Source: Nannochloropsis oceanica
Lineage: Eukaryota > Sar > Eustigmatophyceae > Eustigmatales > Monodopsidaceae
DNA length: 64,000 nucleotides
Assembly (NCBI GenBank): GCA_004519485.1
Contig: CP038122.1
Location: 186,001 to 250,000, forward strand
Direction: 5' to 3'
The stretch's first letter is position 1; each line of letters starts with the position of its first letter. Of the stretch, positions 1 through 10,244 are shown one piece after another. The notes beneath the pieces were generated by a model, which was given only the letters and a program-made list of their open reading frames with translations, ran no database searches and was not told the DNA's origin. A program made the position numbers and the translations under genes.

Positions 1-118
1 CAGAAGATTCTCCGTACGTTCTCTTACCCACATTCTTCTCACGTATCAACCTGGTCATACTCTTGTTCCATCCATCCACTACGCATCGTAGGCATCTCGC
101 ACAACCCCTCAACACAAA

Positions 119-895
119 ATGAGTGGAGGCATCGCCCGGGGACGGTTGCAAGAGGAGAGGAAAGCCTGGCGCAAGGACCACCCCCACGGCTTTATTGCGC
201 GCCCTACAATGGGTGCCGATGGCTCGATGAACTTGATGGTCTGGGACTGTGGCATTCCGGGAAAGGTACGTGAGAGCGGAGTGCGGCGGTGATCAGGGAG
301 GAGGTAGATGTGGGACGAAGAAAGAAGAGAGGGAGAGGGCTTGCTGCATTTGTGTATGTATGTTGTGTTTTGGCAACCAGCTTCTTGATCACTTTGAAAT
401 ATGAACGCTGTATCTTTTTCTGTACTACTCATTGCCTTTGGGGACGTGGCTAGAAGTGGAATTCGGCCTCGGTGTCGATTGTGGGCTGGTCATTCTTTGT
501 GGACGTGCAATGACCTCTTGTTTTTTTCCTCCCCACCTTTCTTCTCTTTCTCAAAAAAGGAGGGAACGGACTGGGACGGCGGCGTATACAAGGTAACAAT
601 GGAATTCTCGGAAGACTATCCGTCCAAGCCGCCCAAATGCAAGTTCGTACCGGCCCTCTTCCACCCGAACGTCTACCCGTCCGGCACTGTCTGCCTCTCC
701 ATCCTCAACGAAGACGAGGACTGGCGGCCTGCCATCACGGTCAAGCAGATGCTGCTGGGCATTCAGGACCTGTTGGACAGCCCAAATCCCCAGAGTCCGG
801 CCCAGGCGGAGGCCTACCAGCTGTTTGTGACCAACCGGGAGGAGTACCGCCGCCGAGTGCGCATCGAGGCCAAGCGCAACACGCCCGCAACTTAG
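119..895 (+). CDS. UBC9: SUMO-conjugating enzyme E2 (UBC9)
   Basis: E2 enzyme that accepts SUMO from the E1 as a thioester and passes it to lysines on nuclear and cytosolic targets. Two exons, 119-265 and 560-895, joined by a 294-base GT-AG intron, give 160 residues, the normal UBC9 length (human 158). The N-terminus [20 protein letters not shown] closely follows UBC9. Exon 2 carries the E2 core: [10 protein letters not shown], the HPN motif, and SGTVCLSIL with the catalytic cysteine at residue 94, followed by the [10 protein letters not shown] insertion that separates UBC9 from ubiquitin E2s. The start at 119 is the only one giving the canonical N-terminus. The gene is convergent with the carrier gene downstream. 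Identity is secure; introns are read from sequence only. Confidence 0.95.
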
Positions 896-1262
896 TGAGT
901 TGATGAGTGAGGAAGACATAGAGGCATAGAAAAATAGGTGTGGCCAGGAGATGTAGTGGTGGAATGGGGGGTTGTACAATTAAGATAGGGTTATGGGGTT
1001 TTGTAGGCCTTGCGCTAGTGAAAAGAGAGCGGGACGAATGCCGCGTGAGCAGCATAAACAAGAACGAGGATTTCGATTTAAAAACGATTGTGTGTGTGAA
1101 ATATTTATAACAATTAGGATGGGAGAAAGCAAGGAAGAATCGCACAAAGAAGAAAACCCACAATTCGTCTGTCGATGTACTTTAACTGAACTGGTCGTAC
1201 ACGTTCACCTAGTACTTGTACTTGAGTCGATCTCACGTCTTGGCTCTAAGCTTTTTTCCCTT
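896..1262. other. Convergent intergenic spacer
   Basis: This spacer lies between the 3' ends of UBC9 and the mitochondrial carrier. An AT-rich patch around 1075-1115 may contain 3'-end processing signals. No coding feature is seen. Confidence 0.5.
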
Positions 1263-2400
1263 TCATCCTCGTTGGGTGCCGCGGGAGGCGTTAAGGGTAA
1301 CCATGCACTTCTCATAGACCAAGAACGCGATGGCAGCCGAGGGTGCCGTCTTGAGGACGTTGGGCACACAGCCTTTGAAGAACCCCAAGGCCCCCTCAAA
1401 CTGCCAGATCTTGACGATACAGTCCCAGGTGCCGGTGTATCGCCAGCGGGAGGCGCCAGTCTCCCGTTGCTGCAGCCGGGCTTTGATAACTTGAGAAGGG
1501 TAAGTGGCTAGCCCTGCTGCAACTTTGGCCAGACCGCCGAGGAAAGAGAAGCTGAGGAGGGGCATCTGGTAAGGCTCGGCGGCCTTTTTAAGCCACTCGT
1601 AAGTCACGAATTGGATGGCACCATGGGAGGTCAGAAGGAGGGCAGGAAACAAACCTAGTGAGTCGAAGGGGGTAAGTAGAGGGTGGAATATATTGAGATG
1701 TGGGGAAGAAAAATGCTTGCGAAAGAAAAGAGCCCTTAGGCCCCAAAAACCGGAAACTGTGAAAGCATTTTTACGAAAACGAGACAAAAGAGTCGCTCCT
1801 CCGACACTTCTTCGCGACCACTTCCTTCAAACCTTTGTAAAGTCCCAAGGGCCCCTCTTCCTTGACAATGGTGCGAACGGCGTGTATCAGTCCCGTGTAG
1901 GCCACCTGTTTGCTGATGTTGATTGCTTTTGCTGTCGCCTCTGTCGCCGCCGTACCCCCCGACATGCTAGATACACCGGCTCCGACGCCCGGCTGCAGCT
2001 GCATGCGCGTTTTGATGAGCCACAGCGGGTTTGTCATGAAAACCATGATGATACCTGCCTCAAAAGCGGACAGCAAATGGTGGACTGACGTGAGCTGCCG
2101 TTGCTCGCGCAAGTATCGGTTCTTAGCGTGCTCGTAAAACAAAAAATACCCGCCCCATGACACACCATTTGCTAGCAGGGCGGGAGTCAAGCCTTTGTAC
2201 AATCCCCGATAGCCCTCTTGCTGGACAATGCTCTGCAAGCCTTTGAGCATGGATGGGAAAGGCCGCCCCGCACGGTCGTACACTTGGAGGTGGACCTTGA
2301 TGAGATCCAGCGGGAGAAGCATGGCAGATGACACGGCCCCTGCCACCATCCCCGCTATTAAATGGTCTTCTACTACTGCGGGTTCTCTAATGGAGCTCAT
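1263..2400 (-). CDS. Mitochondrial carrier, folate/FAD transporter type (SLC25A32-like)
   Basis: Member of the SLC25 six-helix carrier family of the mitochondrial inner membrane. Exons 1833-2400 and 1263-1654 give 319 residues. All three carrier repeats carry their signature: PLDLIKVHLQ, NPLWLIKTRMQ and YPSQVIKARLQ, each followed by a G-[LF]-[YF]-[KQ]-G type loop (GLYKGL twice, GFFKGC). The NPLW motif in repeat 2 and the TSHGAIQF segment are typical of SLC25A32 (mitochondrial folate/FAD) and its plant and yeast FLX1 relatives, so flavin or folate is the likeliest cargo by family; substrate cannot be read from sequence. The start is the ATG at 2400; upstream codons in frame lack an ATG. The intron donor is the unusual GTTTGA. 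Divergent from the hydrolase gene at 2931. Confidence 0.85.
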
Positions 2401-2930
2401 GTTGGAGGGGCAGTGCAGAAGACCGTATGAGGTGCGGACAGGGACGGGAGCGGCGTGCCCCACAAGAGCAGCTGTGGGAACGGCGCGATGGGATAGTGTG
2501 GGCAGATTTGGTCCAACCTCCTACCTTTTCTTCTTGGTTGGTAAGTGAGAGAGTGGCTGGGAAAGATCAGTACACATCGACAAGAGATAAGACAGTTAAA
2601 GACTAGCATGACGCATTCTATTCTATGTGTTGGGGTTAGGGCATGGGAAAACGGTCCGTCGGCGACGAGAGCAACGGAGCAACCGCCGACCGTCTTAGGC
2701 TAGCAAGGTAATCGATTATTTCAAGATAGGGTTCGGAAGACACACTTATGCTTGCCCAGCCAGTTCTGGCAGTCATACCCCACCGCACCACAGCACACTC
2801 AAGGTCCTCGTAAATTTCTGTGCTGCTTTACGCAGCTTCGTGCCTGGCAGATTTCAATTATCTCGCCGGCGGCCAGGGCACACGCTAGACCTGCCCTCTT
2901 CCCCTTTGTGTCACACTGAAGCGGAGGGCC
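2401..2930. promoter_or_regulatory. Divergent promoter region
   Basis: About 0.5 kb separates two outward-facing start codons, so both promoters must lie here. A short inverted repeat, gtcggcg at 2658-2664 and cgccgac at 2684-2690, could form a hairpin. No clear TATA box is visible. Confidence 0.4.
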
Positions 2931-4370
2931 ATGGTCGAATTAGAGCACCAGCAACAACTCCAGTCCTTTCCAGCCCCATTGTATCCCTCCTCATCAACAT
3001 CCCCTGGCAGTATAGCGATGGCCTGGCTGGGCCGTAACGGGGAAAATTTGCGCCGCGTGCTAAGGGACCTCACCATCAAGGGCCAGCAGATGCCGCGGAG
3101 TCGCAAGGCTGCGACGGCGTTGCTGGTCGGCCTACTGGCTACCTTGTACTATGGGAGGAGTAAGGACGAGCTTCAGGTGCATACACAACGGACGGAAATG
3201 ACGGAAGCTATCATGGCCTTGCTAAGCCTCGATGAGTCGTCGGCGTTCAAAAGTACTTGGGCGACGCATAATGGCCACATAGCAACGTTGCATGGCTATC
3301 TACGGCCCCAACCCCCTTGCTTACCTTGCACCCAAGAAATTGTGCATACAGATGACGGGGGCCACTTTGCATTGGAATGGTACAGTGAGCGAGTGGGGGC
3401 GTCGGCGGTAACAGCAGCCAACACAAGGAAGGTGAGTATGACCGCACTCCGCGAGGATTTGCGGACGCGACCTATCGTCCTGCTTCTTCACGGCGTGAAC
3501 GATAGCGGACAGCATTCGTACATGCGTCATTTAGCTCACGTGGTCTGCACAAAAAAAGGATGGCGAGCCGTATGCATGACCTACCGAGGCTGTGGTACCT
3601 TGTCCTTGACTTCGCCACAATGCTATGATGCTGCCAACACGGCAGACATCGCCCTGGCCGTAGACACAATCCGAGCGCGTTTTCCTGCCGCATCTTTGTT
3701 CCTGGTGGGCTTTTCCCTCGGCGCAAATATCATGGTCAAGTACTTGGGCGAAGAAGGGCCTCGGGCTGTGGGCAGGATCTTTGGGGCGGTCGCGATTTCA
3801 AATCCGTGGGCATTTCATCCCCAGATTGAGTCTTTGCATTACACCAACAAACCTGGCAGCTTCCATCGCATTTCGGCCTGGGTCTACTCCATCTTGGTGG
3901 CACACGAGTACAAGAAATACGTGCGTCGACACAAGAATCAATTGAGAGAGCGTCTGAAGGAGCTGCAGCGGCCACTAGAGAGCATGCACACGCTGCGCGA
4001 GCTAGACGAAAACGTGACAGTGCCACTGAATGGTTGGCGAGACTTGAATCATTACATGACTGCAGCGTCAAGCTCTGAGTATATTGAAGGGGTGGCGATC
4101 CCGTTGCTGGGCCTTAATGCCTTGGACGATCCTCTCGTGAGCCGCGAGGCTCTAGAGCACACAGTTGCGAAAGCGAGCAAGAATCCGAATGTGATCCTTG
4201 TGAATACCACCCGGGGCGGGCATATAGGCTGGGGAGGACAGGCTAGGACGGCGAGCTGGGCGGAGAACTTGACCGTGGAGTTCATACATGCGGCTGCGAA
4301 GGTGCAGGGCTTGTTGCTGGACAGGGAAGAGCCAGAAAAGGAAATTGAGAGGCCACACGCGCGCTTGTGA
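2931..4370 (+). CDS. Alpha/beta hydrolase, EMB8/ABHD1-3 family
   Basis: Serine hydrolase related to yeast Eht1/Eeb1/YMR210W, plant EMB8 and animal ABHD1/2/3, enzymes acting on acyl esters or phospholipids; the substrate here is unknown. Single exon, 479 residues. A hydrophobic stretch near residues 60-75 (ATALLVGLLATLYYG) suggests an N-terminal membrane anchor. The fold is marked by VLLLHGVNDSG (oxyanion region), the nucleophile elbow GFSLG with Ser262, an acid Asp399 or Asp400 in ALDDPLV, and His431 in RGGHIGWGG. A full triad is therefore present. Start chosen at the first ATG after the divergent promoter. About 100 residues precede the family core, longer than most relatives. Confidence 0.85.
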   Translation: MVELEHQQQLQSFPAPLYPSSSTSPGSIAMAWLGRNGENLRRVLRDLTIKGQQMPRSRKAATALLVGLLATLYYGRSKDELQVHTQRTEMTEAIMALLSLDESSAFKSTWATHNGHIATLHGYLRPQPPCLPCTQEIVHTDDGGHFALEWYSERVGASAVTAANTRKVSMTALREDLRTRPIVLLLHGVNDSGQHSYMRHLAHVVCTKKGWRAVCMTYRGCGTLSLTSPQCYDAANTADIALAVDTIRARFPAASLFLVGFSLGANIMVKYLGEEGPRAVGRIFGAVAISNPWAFHPQIESLHYTNKPGSFHRISAWVYSILVAHEYKKYVRRHKNQLRERLKELQRPLESMHTLRELDENVTVPLNGWRDLNHYMTAASSSEYIEGVAIPLLGLNALDDPLVSREALEHTVAKASKNPNVILVNTTRGGHIGWGGQARTASWAENLTVEFIHAAAKVQGLLLDREEPEKEIERPHARL

Positions 4371-4906
4371 GCTCTAAGGTGTACTGGAATGAGCAAAATA
4401 CAGATTTTATACCTAATCAGACGGTGGGGACCCGGGTCTGGGGATAGAGGGAGAAGTAAGGGTAGAGATAGAACGAGGGCGACAAACGCACATGCTACGC
4501 CGCTCACGAGCATGAGCAAAATAACTAAAATATTAAAAAGGAAAAGAACCTCTCTCATTTACTTTTGAAAATTGCAGCTTTTGTCTGATAGGAAGATGGG
4601 CGAGAAAGAGGCGAAGGGCCAGAGTCAAATTGTGTTGTCTGCTTCTCTGTTTGCTGCGTCCGCTATCTGATTGTGTCTTCATGACTGTCTTTTCAGCCTT
4701 GCTTGTCGCTTTCGCGTGGGTTTGATTTTTGTTTCTTTACGACCATTTCCATTTGAGTTTGGCTTGTTTAAGTCGACAGTTTTGGTTCCAAAACAAGTAT
4801 AAGGACATGCAGGTGAAAATGTTTTTTGTGATACACACATATACAGAAGGCCAGGCCCAACCGTACCTGAAGCCCCCTTGCCTTTCCCACCTCTACCACA
4901 CGTGTT
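4371..4906. other. Convergent intergenic spacer
   Basis: Region between two 3' ends. Reading frames here are short and resemble no family. An AT-rich stretch near 4520-4580 may hold termination signals for the hydrolase. Confidence 0.4.
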
Positions 4907-6765
4907 CTACTTTTGCTTGCAGGTGGTACTGCTGCTGACAGTGCCATCCCTGGCACCTCCGCCACCTCCGCCCCCATCTGCCTTCGGATTTCCCCCACTA
5001 CGCGGGCGGCGATACGCCGCACCAACGGCCTTGCAGTGCTTGCCACACAAGAGCAAGCCCATGCTATTGATTCCCTGATGAAATAGTGAGCAGCCCTCCC
5101 ACCGGCATCGCCCCCCCCCATGCTGCCCGCATAAGTAGTCCGGCCACCGCTGGTGCCCATCGCAACCCTTGACTCGACACACCTTGCGGCCGCTGTATGG
5201 CAAGTGATCGCCGTATCTCCCAAAGTTCATGGCGGCAGGTCTAGCCTTTGTTCCTTCTTCATCACTCCCGGCACTTGAGGCTCTAACACTGCTGGTTGAT
5301 GCTCCAGCTGCAGCTGCAGCTTCGCCGCTGGTCGATTTCCCTCCATCTCTACTTCCATCTCCCCCACCACCGTCAGCGGCAGAGGAAAAAGAGGTGGATG
5401 ATGCGGGCAAAGTACCGAGGTAGTGCCACGGACCATCATTGCGGGGGGTTGGGATGTAGCCGTCCTCCACTCCGGTGGCGGTAGATGTGGTGAGTGGTGG
5501 TGCTGCTGGTGCCGTTGCAGTTGCTGTCGCTGGAGCCGGTAACGTGGTCGAGGAGGATGCGGAGGAGCGCGCGCGTTTTCGACTCGCTGATGCAGGCGAA
5601 GAGACCTCTGGCTTAATGTAAGGAAGATTAGAAATGGTTTCTGTACTCTTTTCCCCTGCCGTAGGCCTTGTCTGTCCCAAGATGTTGGGGATAGGCATCC
5701 GGTTGGTAGGGGCTTGCCCCGGGGGGAGGGGGACGGCGTTGGGGGACCAGGACAGTGAGGCAGGTGGAATCACATGGGCAGACATATTGCTACTCTTGCA
5801 ATCGCTACTACTGCTACTGATTAGAGCTGTCGTGCTAGTAGTATTAGTAAAGGCGCCAGGTGAAGAGTCTTGGCTTTGACAGAACAAGGTAGCTTGTGAC
5901 TGCAGCGGCAGCAAGTCCATGACATCGGTGTTGTTTATGTTGTTGCTGTTTCCTGGCGGCGAGAGCGAAAGGGAATGAGAAGGACTGCCTACACTAGACG
6001 CGGTCACGGAGTGAAATGCATCCGTACCACCGCCACCGCTACCAACACCGCTACCACCACCGCCACCACCATCCTTCCCGCCCTGTATCTCTTCCCGCAC
6101 GTCTGCCGCCCCAGGTAAAAGAAAGCCCTTTCCTCCTACGTGATGTTTCATCAGAGTTTGCAGCGTCTCAGCTGCTTCCATGGATTTGCCTGCGTGGGCC
6201 CGATGGTTTTCCTCGTGGCGCGTGTCTGTAATTGAGCGGGAAGTGGGACATAGGACATATACAGGTCGTGGAGTGAGTCGCGAGGGATGTGCAAGACAGT
6301 AAGAGGCACCAGTGCTCGGTTCAGAGTTCTACCAAAATACAAAGTTATGTACAGAAGGCGAAAGCAGCGTGAAAAAAGAAAGGGCCGTGCGCTGGGTAGG
6401 GGTTGCGCACAGGAGAATGTAGGACATCGATGCTATGACATACCGTCTGCCATGGTGCGACTTGAATAAGCGGAGATACTGGAAGCTGTGGTGTTACTGA
6501 TATTGCTCTGGTAGCCTGGTAGGCGCTGCAGCTGCTGTTGCAGGCGTTGCTCTTTGACTCGATCTAGGGCCTGAGTGCATGTCTCAATACCCAACGTGTC
6601 GACAAGCTTTTCAAAAGCGCACATAAGCTGCGGCATGTCACTCTCATCAGCGCGAAGATTAAACTCTTCCATAAAGCCTTGCATAGATTTGACATCCGAG
6701 CTCCTCCAAACGGGTCCGTCTGGGAGGAGCATGAAGAGTCCTTTATTGTCGGAAGCGGAGGGCAT
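4907..6765 (-). CDS. Ser/Gly-rich protein with tandem Cys/His zinc-binding motif, putative regulator
   Basis: Exon 1 (6444-6765) encodes a helical region ending in an LQQQLQRL segment; exon 2 (4907-6189) encodes a long Ser/Thr/Gly/Ala-rich stretch and, near the C-terminus, two consecutive modules: CRVKGC...LCGQHGGG and CRWEGC...LCGKH. The pattern C-x4-C-xn-LC-x2-H repeated with a GGG link resembles the small zinc repeats found in plant WRKY19-like and oomycete proteins. Predicted length is 534 residues. A basic segment KRARSS may be a nuclear signal. Splice acceptor is ambiguous: 6190/6191 or 6226/6227 both keep frame and differ by 12 residues. Function as a transcription regulator is inference from composition and zinc modules. 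Confidence 0.65.
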
Positions 6766-7946
6766 TTTTTCTACAGCTAGGAAGAGGGATTGAAGGGAGT
6801 GTGTGCTGCCAGTTCGGCGGACCGTTGATGGCACAAAAAGGGGATGTCCCAGCGTGCGTTTGAGGTACTGTACTCGTGTCAATGAATTGTGTGGGTTTGT
6901 TGGTTTCGGAGTTGAGATGGCCATGATCAAAGAAGGAATGGGACATAAAAGTAGCTACGAGGGCCGAGGGGCCGCAGGAAAGCCACGCACATTTATAACC
7001 CATGGTCTACACGGCAACGTTAATTGAGCTGCTCTTTGTAACATCATGATTTAAGCTCATTGTAACCTGGATATATTACTGGACGCTCGATGGAAACCAA
7101 AACATATGGTGCCTTGTATGCTTCATATGTCCCCCCCCTAATTGCTTTGCTCCGAGTCAACCCAAGGAGTCACGTTTACATTGCGCCGTCACGGGCTGTT
7201 GAGGCCGCGAAAACATTTCACGGCCCTCAAACTTCCCCTTCCCCCCGCGTGTTCAGACCATCCCCACACCGCACACAACGACACAAAAAGCAACATGACA
7301 ATACATGAAAGATTACCACGAGCATCTGAACGACCATCCTTAAGCCATGGTGCCAGCAGACGCCCCGACTTCCAATATCCCACAGCAGGGCGAGCCAGAT
7401 GACGAGAGGAGCAGATGAGGTAGCCGCAGCTCCAGCAGGAGGGGGGATTCTTGGGAGAAGGGCCATTTTCCTACACTTCTCCCAGCTGCCGCTGGAATGG
7501 AAGCAGCACCAGCTCCTACAAATGAGGCCGCGAAAACATTTATTGACGGCGCAATGTAAACACGACTTCATGGTCCTCAACCTCCTCCTACCCCCAAAAA
7601 ATGAAATGGGACACTGCGACAGCAGGTGAGGAAATGGACGAATTTGGATGTGATGTTGTCGGGAAGGAAAAAAATACTATTGTTGTGAGCAACAGGAGCA
7701 GTTAGTGGGTTTCTTCATCGTCGGGGGAAGAGAAGATAAACCTATTAATTCTGATGTGTTGTGTTTGGGATTTATAAATCGGATCGGGAAGCAAAAAAGA
7801 AAGAAAAATTGTGGAAATGATCGATCGATCTTTGTCTCACATCAAAAATGAGGTGTCAATCTGTCAATCTTCCCACCCCCTGTATCCCCTCTTCATCCAC
7901 CATCGGAAAAGACTCAAGCCACCGTTCTCGAATGGACGGATTTATA
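6766..7946. other. Long intergenic region with inverted-repeat structure
   Basis: Upstream of the zinc-motif gene and downstream of the RtcA fusion gene. Besides the repeat pair listed separately, no coding feature is supported. A short hairpin, gggagaag (7453-7460) and cttctccc (7476-7483), lies inside. Confidence 0.4.
7162..7573. repeat. 412-bp segment bounded by 30-bp inverted repeats
   Basis: The left arm at 7162-7191 and the right arm at 7544-7573 are inverted copies matching at 26 of 30 positions; the inner 18 bases (gtttacattgcgccgtca) are identical. Just inside, the 18-mer gaggccgcgaaaacattt occurs twice in the same direction, at 7201-7218 and 7524-7541. This could be a small non-autonomous DNA element (MITE-like) or a local inverted duplication. 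No exact target-site duplication was found; tcaac occurs on both sides but at unequal distance. Confidence 0.5.
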
Positions 7947-10244
7947 TTACGATACGGCCTCAACATCCCCTGCTCCGGTGAAAGCCCGTCCTTCTGCCAC
8001 CTCGATGACTACCGTGCCGTCCTCCCCTTCCTCCATCGCGCTAGTAAAAGCAACACCCAGGAGTTTCTGTATGACATGAATGGCTGTTGGCATATGCTTC
8101 GAAGTCATCATTACACGGGGAGGTCCACGCACGCGAGAAGTTCCCTTGGCCAAGGCCATGTATATCAAAATCTGATCCAGTGCGTGCTCATCTACGCACG
8201 CTCCCGCACTATGGTATCCGTGAAGGGTGCTGGCAAGAGTGTGACAGAAATGTCGTTGCTCAGCCTTCTCAATACCCTCATGCCCACCACCTCTGGCATT
8301 GTTGAAGCGCCGTAAGTCGTCCAGCAAGACGTCGGCGCCTAAGCGACAACCCGTGCTCGTTTCCAGTACCAATAGCACGTGCACCACCTCCCTTTTCGGC
8401 CTCGTGCGGGCACGTTTGTTCGATCCCGTACCCCATCCCGCTCCTCTTTCTTCTCCTTCTCCCCCTCCTCCTCCTCCTCGACCGTGACTTTGCTGCTCTG
8501 TGTGAGGAGCACATTGCGTCCACACATTATCTTCGAACTTCAAAGGCAAGGATTGCCCAAAAACCTCTCCCACCGCCATAGCCAGAGTGGCTTGCAATCC
8601 GTCCAATATCTGTGCTTGAGCTTCACCTCCCGCGTTGACAATCCCAGCGACGAAAGCAAGGATGCGTGTCGGTTGTCCGGGATCAGTGAGGACAAGTGGT
8701 GTCAGAGGAGAGGTGGACCGACGCGGTGTGACGTTCACTTCGATCTGACCTCCCCCCTGAGGGAAAAATCCTCGGCGAATAATACTGGTATGTGTTTGCA
8801 GGCCAATGCGAGCGAGGAGGGGGGCGGTGATGTGAATGAAGTAGTCAATGGAGGGAGAGTGAGAGACGGTGGTACCTCCTCGAAGAGTCAGTTTGATAGG
8901 GGGAGGCGAGGCAGTGGGGAGAAAGGTCGAGTAAAAGGCGAGGAGAGGTAGTGATGCTTGTAAGAGCAACGTCACACTGCCTGCCGTTCCTGGGCCCGCT
9001 TCGAAACTACACCGCGGTAGACTGGACATTGCAGTAGGGGCCGGGGGGTAGATACTCATGTCCGTGCTGCCAATGACACAATGTTGGAGACGCGATTGAC
9101 TTATCTCCGCAGCCAGCAAGACTCCCGCCAAGTGCTGTGGCTGGAGGCCTGGTTTGTTTCGGCCTGCTCGAATGGAATGGATACGTAGAGATTTGTGGAG
9201 TAGTGTTGCAAGAGCTACGGAGACACGCAAGATCTGCCCCCCGCCTTCAAGCAAGCTTCCGTCGACCTCAGCGTCTGGCGGAGAAAGAGAATGCGTCGCG
9301 ATCGTCGTCACAGGGATGCCAGTATTCTTCTTCATAGTGCTATTTTTTCCTTCTTTAAAAGTGGAAGGAGGCACAGAAAGAGAAGCAAAAGCAGGACGGT
9401 CTACTTTGATGATTTCGCCGAGGCCACCCAAGGGCACGATAAACCGGACACAGAAAGTGTCATGCGGCCCTTCTCTCGATAGAAGAAAGAGGTTACGAAC
9501 TGGAAAGGATTGCGCCTCCCAATTCAGCGAGTCAATGAACTTTTGAACGTCTCCCTTAGTACGGAACTGACCGAGGGAGAGATGTGGCGTGAATTGTCCT
9601 CCAAAGGAAGAAGAGAGATCGCTGCAATGTGGGACCGCCGACTGGCACGTTGCTTGCAGCTCAATAATGCCTGGGTGGGGCGTTGGGCGGAAGTCTTTCC
9701 TGCCCACATTTGTGATGTTTGATACTGCGGCTGCCTCTGGTGTCTGTGGGGCCAGCCAGGCCGTACAAGAGGATTTGTAGTGCTCAAAGTACCCAACACG
9801 GGCCATAATGCAGTCGTCCTCAATAGGGGTGAAGGAAGCCAGAGCCTGGTGCAAGACCTGCGCCACTACCTCGAACTCAGATTCGGGTACAAAAGGGTAA
9901 AGAATGTTTATGTGTGGAGGCCAGCGTCTGAAGTGTTTATCGTGCGCCTGTCGCGTCGCCTGGATAGAGGAGTAGAGCGGTGTGGCAGGATCGGGAAGGA
10001 GAGCAAGAGCTGATTGATGAACCTTGCGTCCCGAGAACGGAGGAGATGAAGCTCCGGCCGCCGCGGTTGATGAAAAGGACATGCGCAAAAATGTGCTGGT
10101 TATAATGGGGCGGCCTTGGATGAAGGGTCGACGGTGAAAGCCGCTACAAGTAAGGGCCAAGGTCGTATGGAGGGCGGCCGTGATGGTAGTGCTGCTGCTT
10201 CGGCCGCTACGCTTCCTAGTTTTGCTTCCTTCCCGCTGAAGCAT
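7947..10244 (-). CDS. Fusion of 2H phosphoesterase domain and RNA 3'-terminal phosphate cyclase
   Basis: Single-exon protein of 765 residues from the ATG at 10244 (a second ATG at 10082 would give 711). Residues about 85-290 form a 2H phosphoesterase/2'-5' RNA ligase-like domain with HINI at 111 and HLSL at 221. The first motif has Asn where Thr or Ser is usual. Residues about 325-765 are an RtcA/RTCA cyclase: EGGGQILR at 333, GPGTAGS, RRGFFPQGGG, and the catalytic histidine at 687 in EHALDQILIYMAL. RtcA converts RNA 3'-phosphate to a 2',3'-cyclic phosphate via an AMP-histidine intermediate; 2H enzymes open or form 2'-linked RNA ends. A low-complexity Gly/Glu insert near 610-630 and an Arg/Ser-rich N-terminus are additional. 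Joint function is inferred. Confidence 0.88.
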   Translation of the reverse strand: MLQREGSKTRKRSGRSSSTTITAALHTTLALTCSGFHRRPFIQGRPIITSTFLRMSFSSTAAAGASSPPFSGRKVHQSALALLPDPATPLYSSIQATRQAHDKHFRRWPPHINILYPFVPESEFEVVAQVLHQALASFTPIEDDCIMARVGYFEHYKSSCTAWLAPQTPEAAAVSNITNVGRKDFRPTPHPGIIELQATCQSAVPHCSDLSSSFGGQFTPHLSLGQFRTKGDVQKFIDSLNWEAQSFPVRNLFLLSREGPHDTFCVRFIVPLGGLGEIIKVDRPAFASLSVPPSTFKEGKNSTMKKNTGIPVTTIATHSLSPPDAEVDGSLLEGGGQILRVSVALATLLHKSLRIHSIRAGRNKPGLQPQHLAGVLLAAEISQSRLQHCVIGSTDMSIYPPAPTAMSSLPRCSFEAGPGTAGSVTLLLQASLPLLAFYSTFLPTASPPPIKLTLRGGTTVSHSPSIDYFIHITAPLLARIGLQTHTSIIRRGFFPQGGGQIEVNVTPRRSTSPLTPLVLTDPGQPTRILAFVAGIVNAGGEAQAQILDGLQATLAMAVGEVFGQSLPLKFEDNVWTQCAPHTEQQSHGRGGGGGGEGEERGAGWGTGSNKRARTRPKREVVHVLLVLETSTGCRLGADVLLDDLRRFNNARGGGHEGIEKAEQRHFCHTLASTLHGYHSAGACVDEHALDQILIYMALAKGTSRVRGPPRVMMTSKHMPTAIHVIQKLLGVAFTSAMEEGEDGTVVIEVAEGRAFTGAGDVEAVS

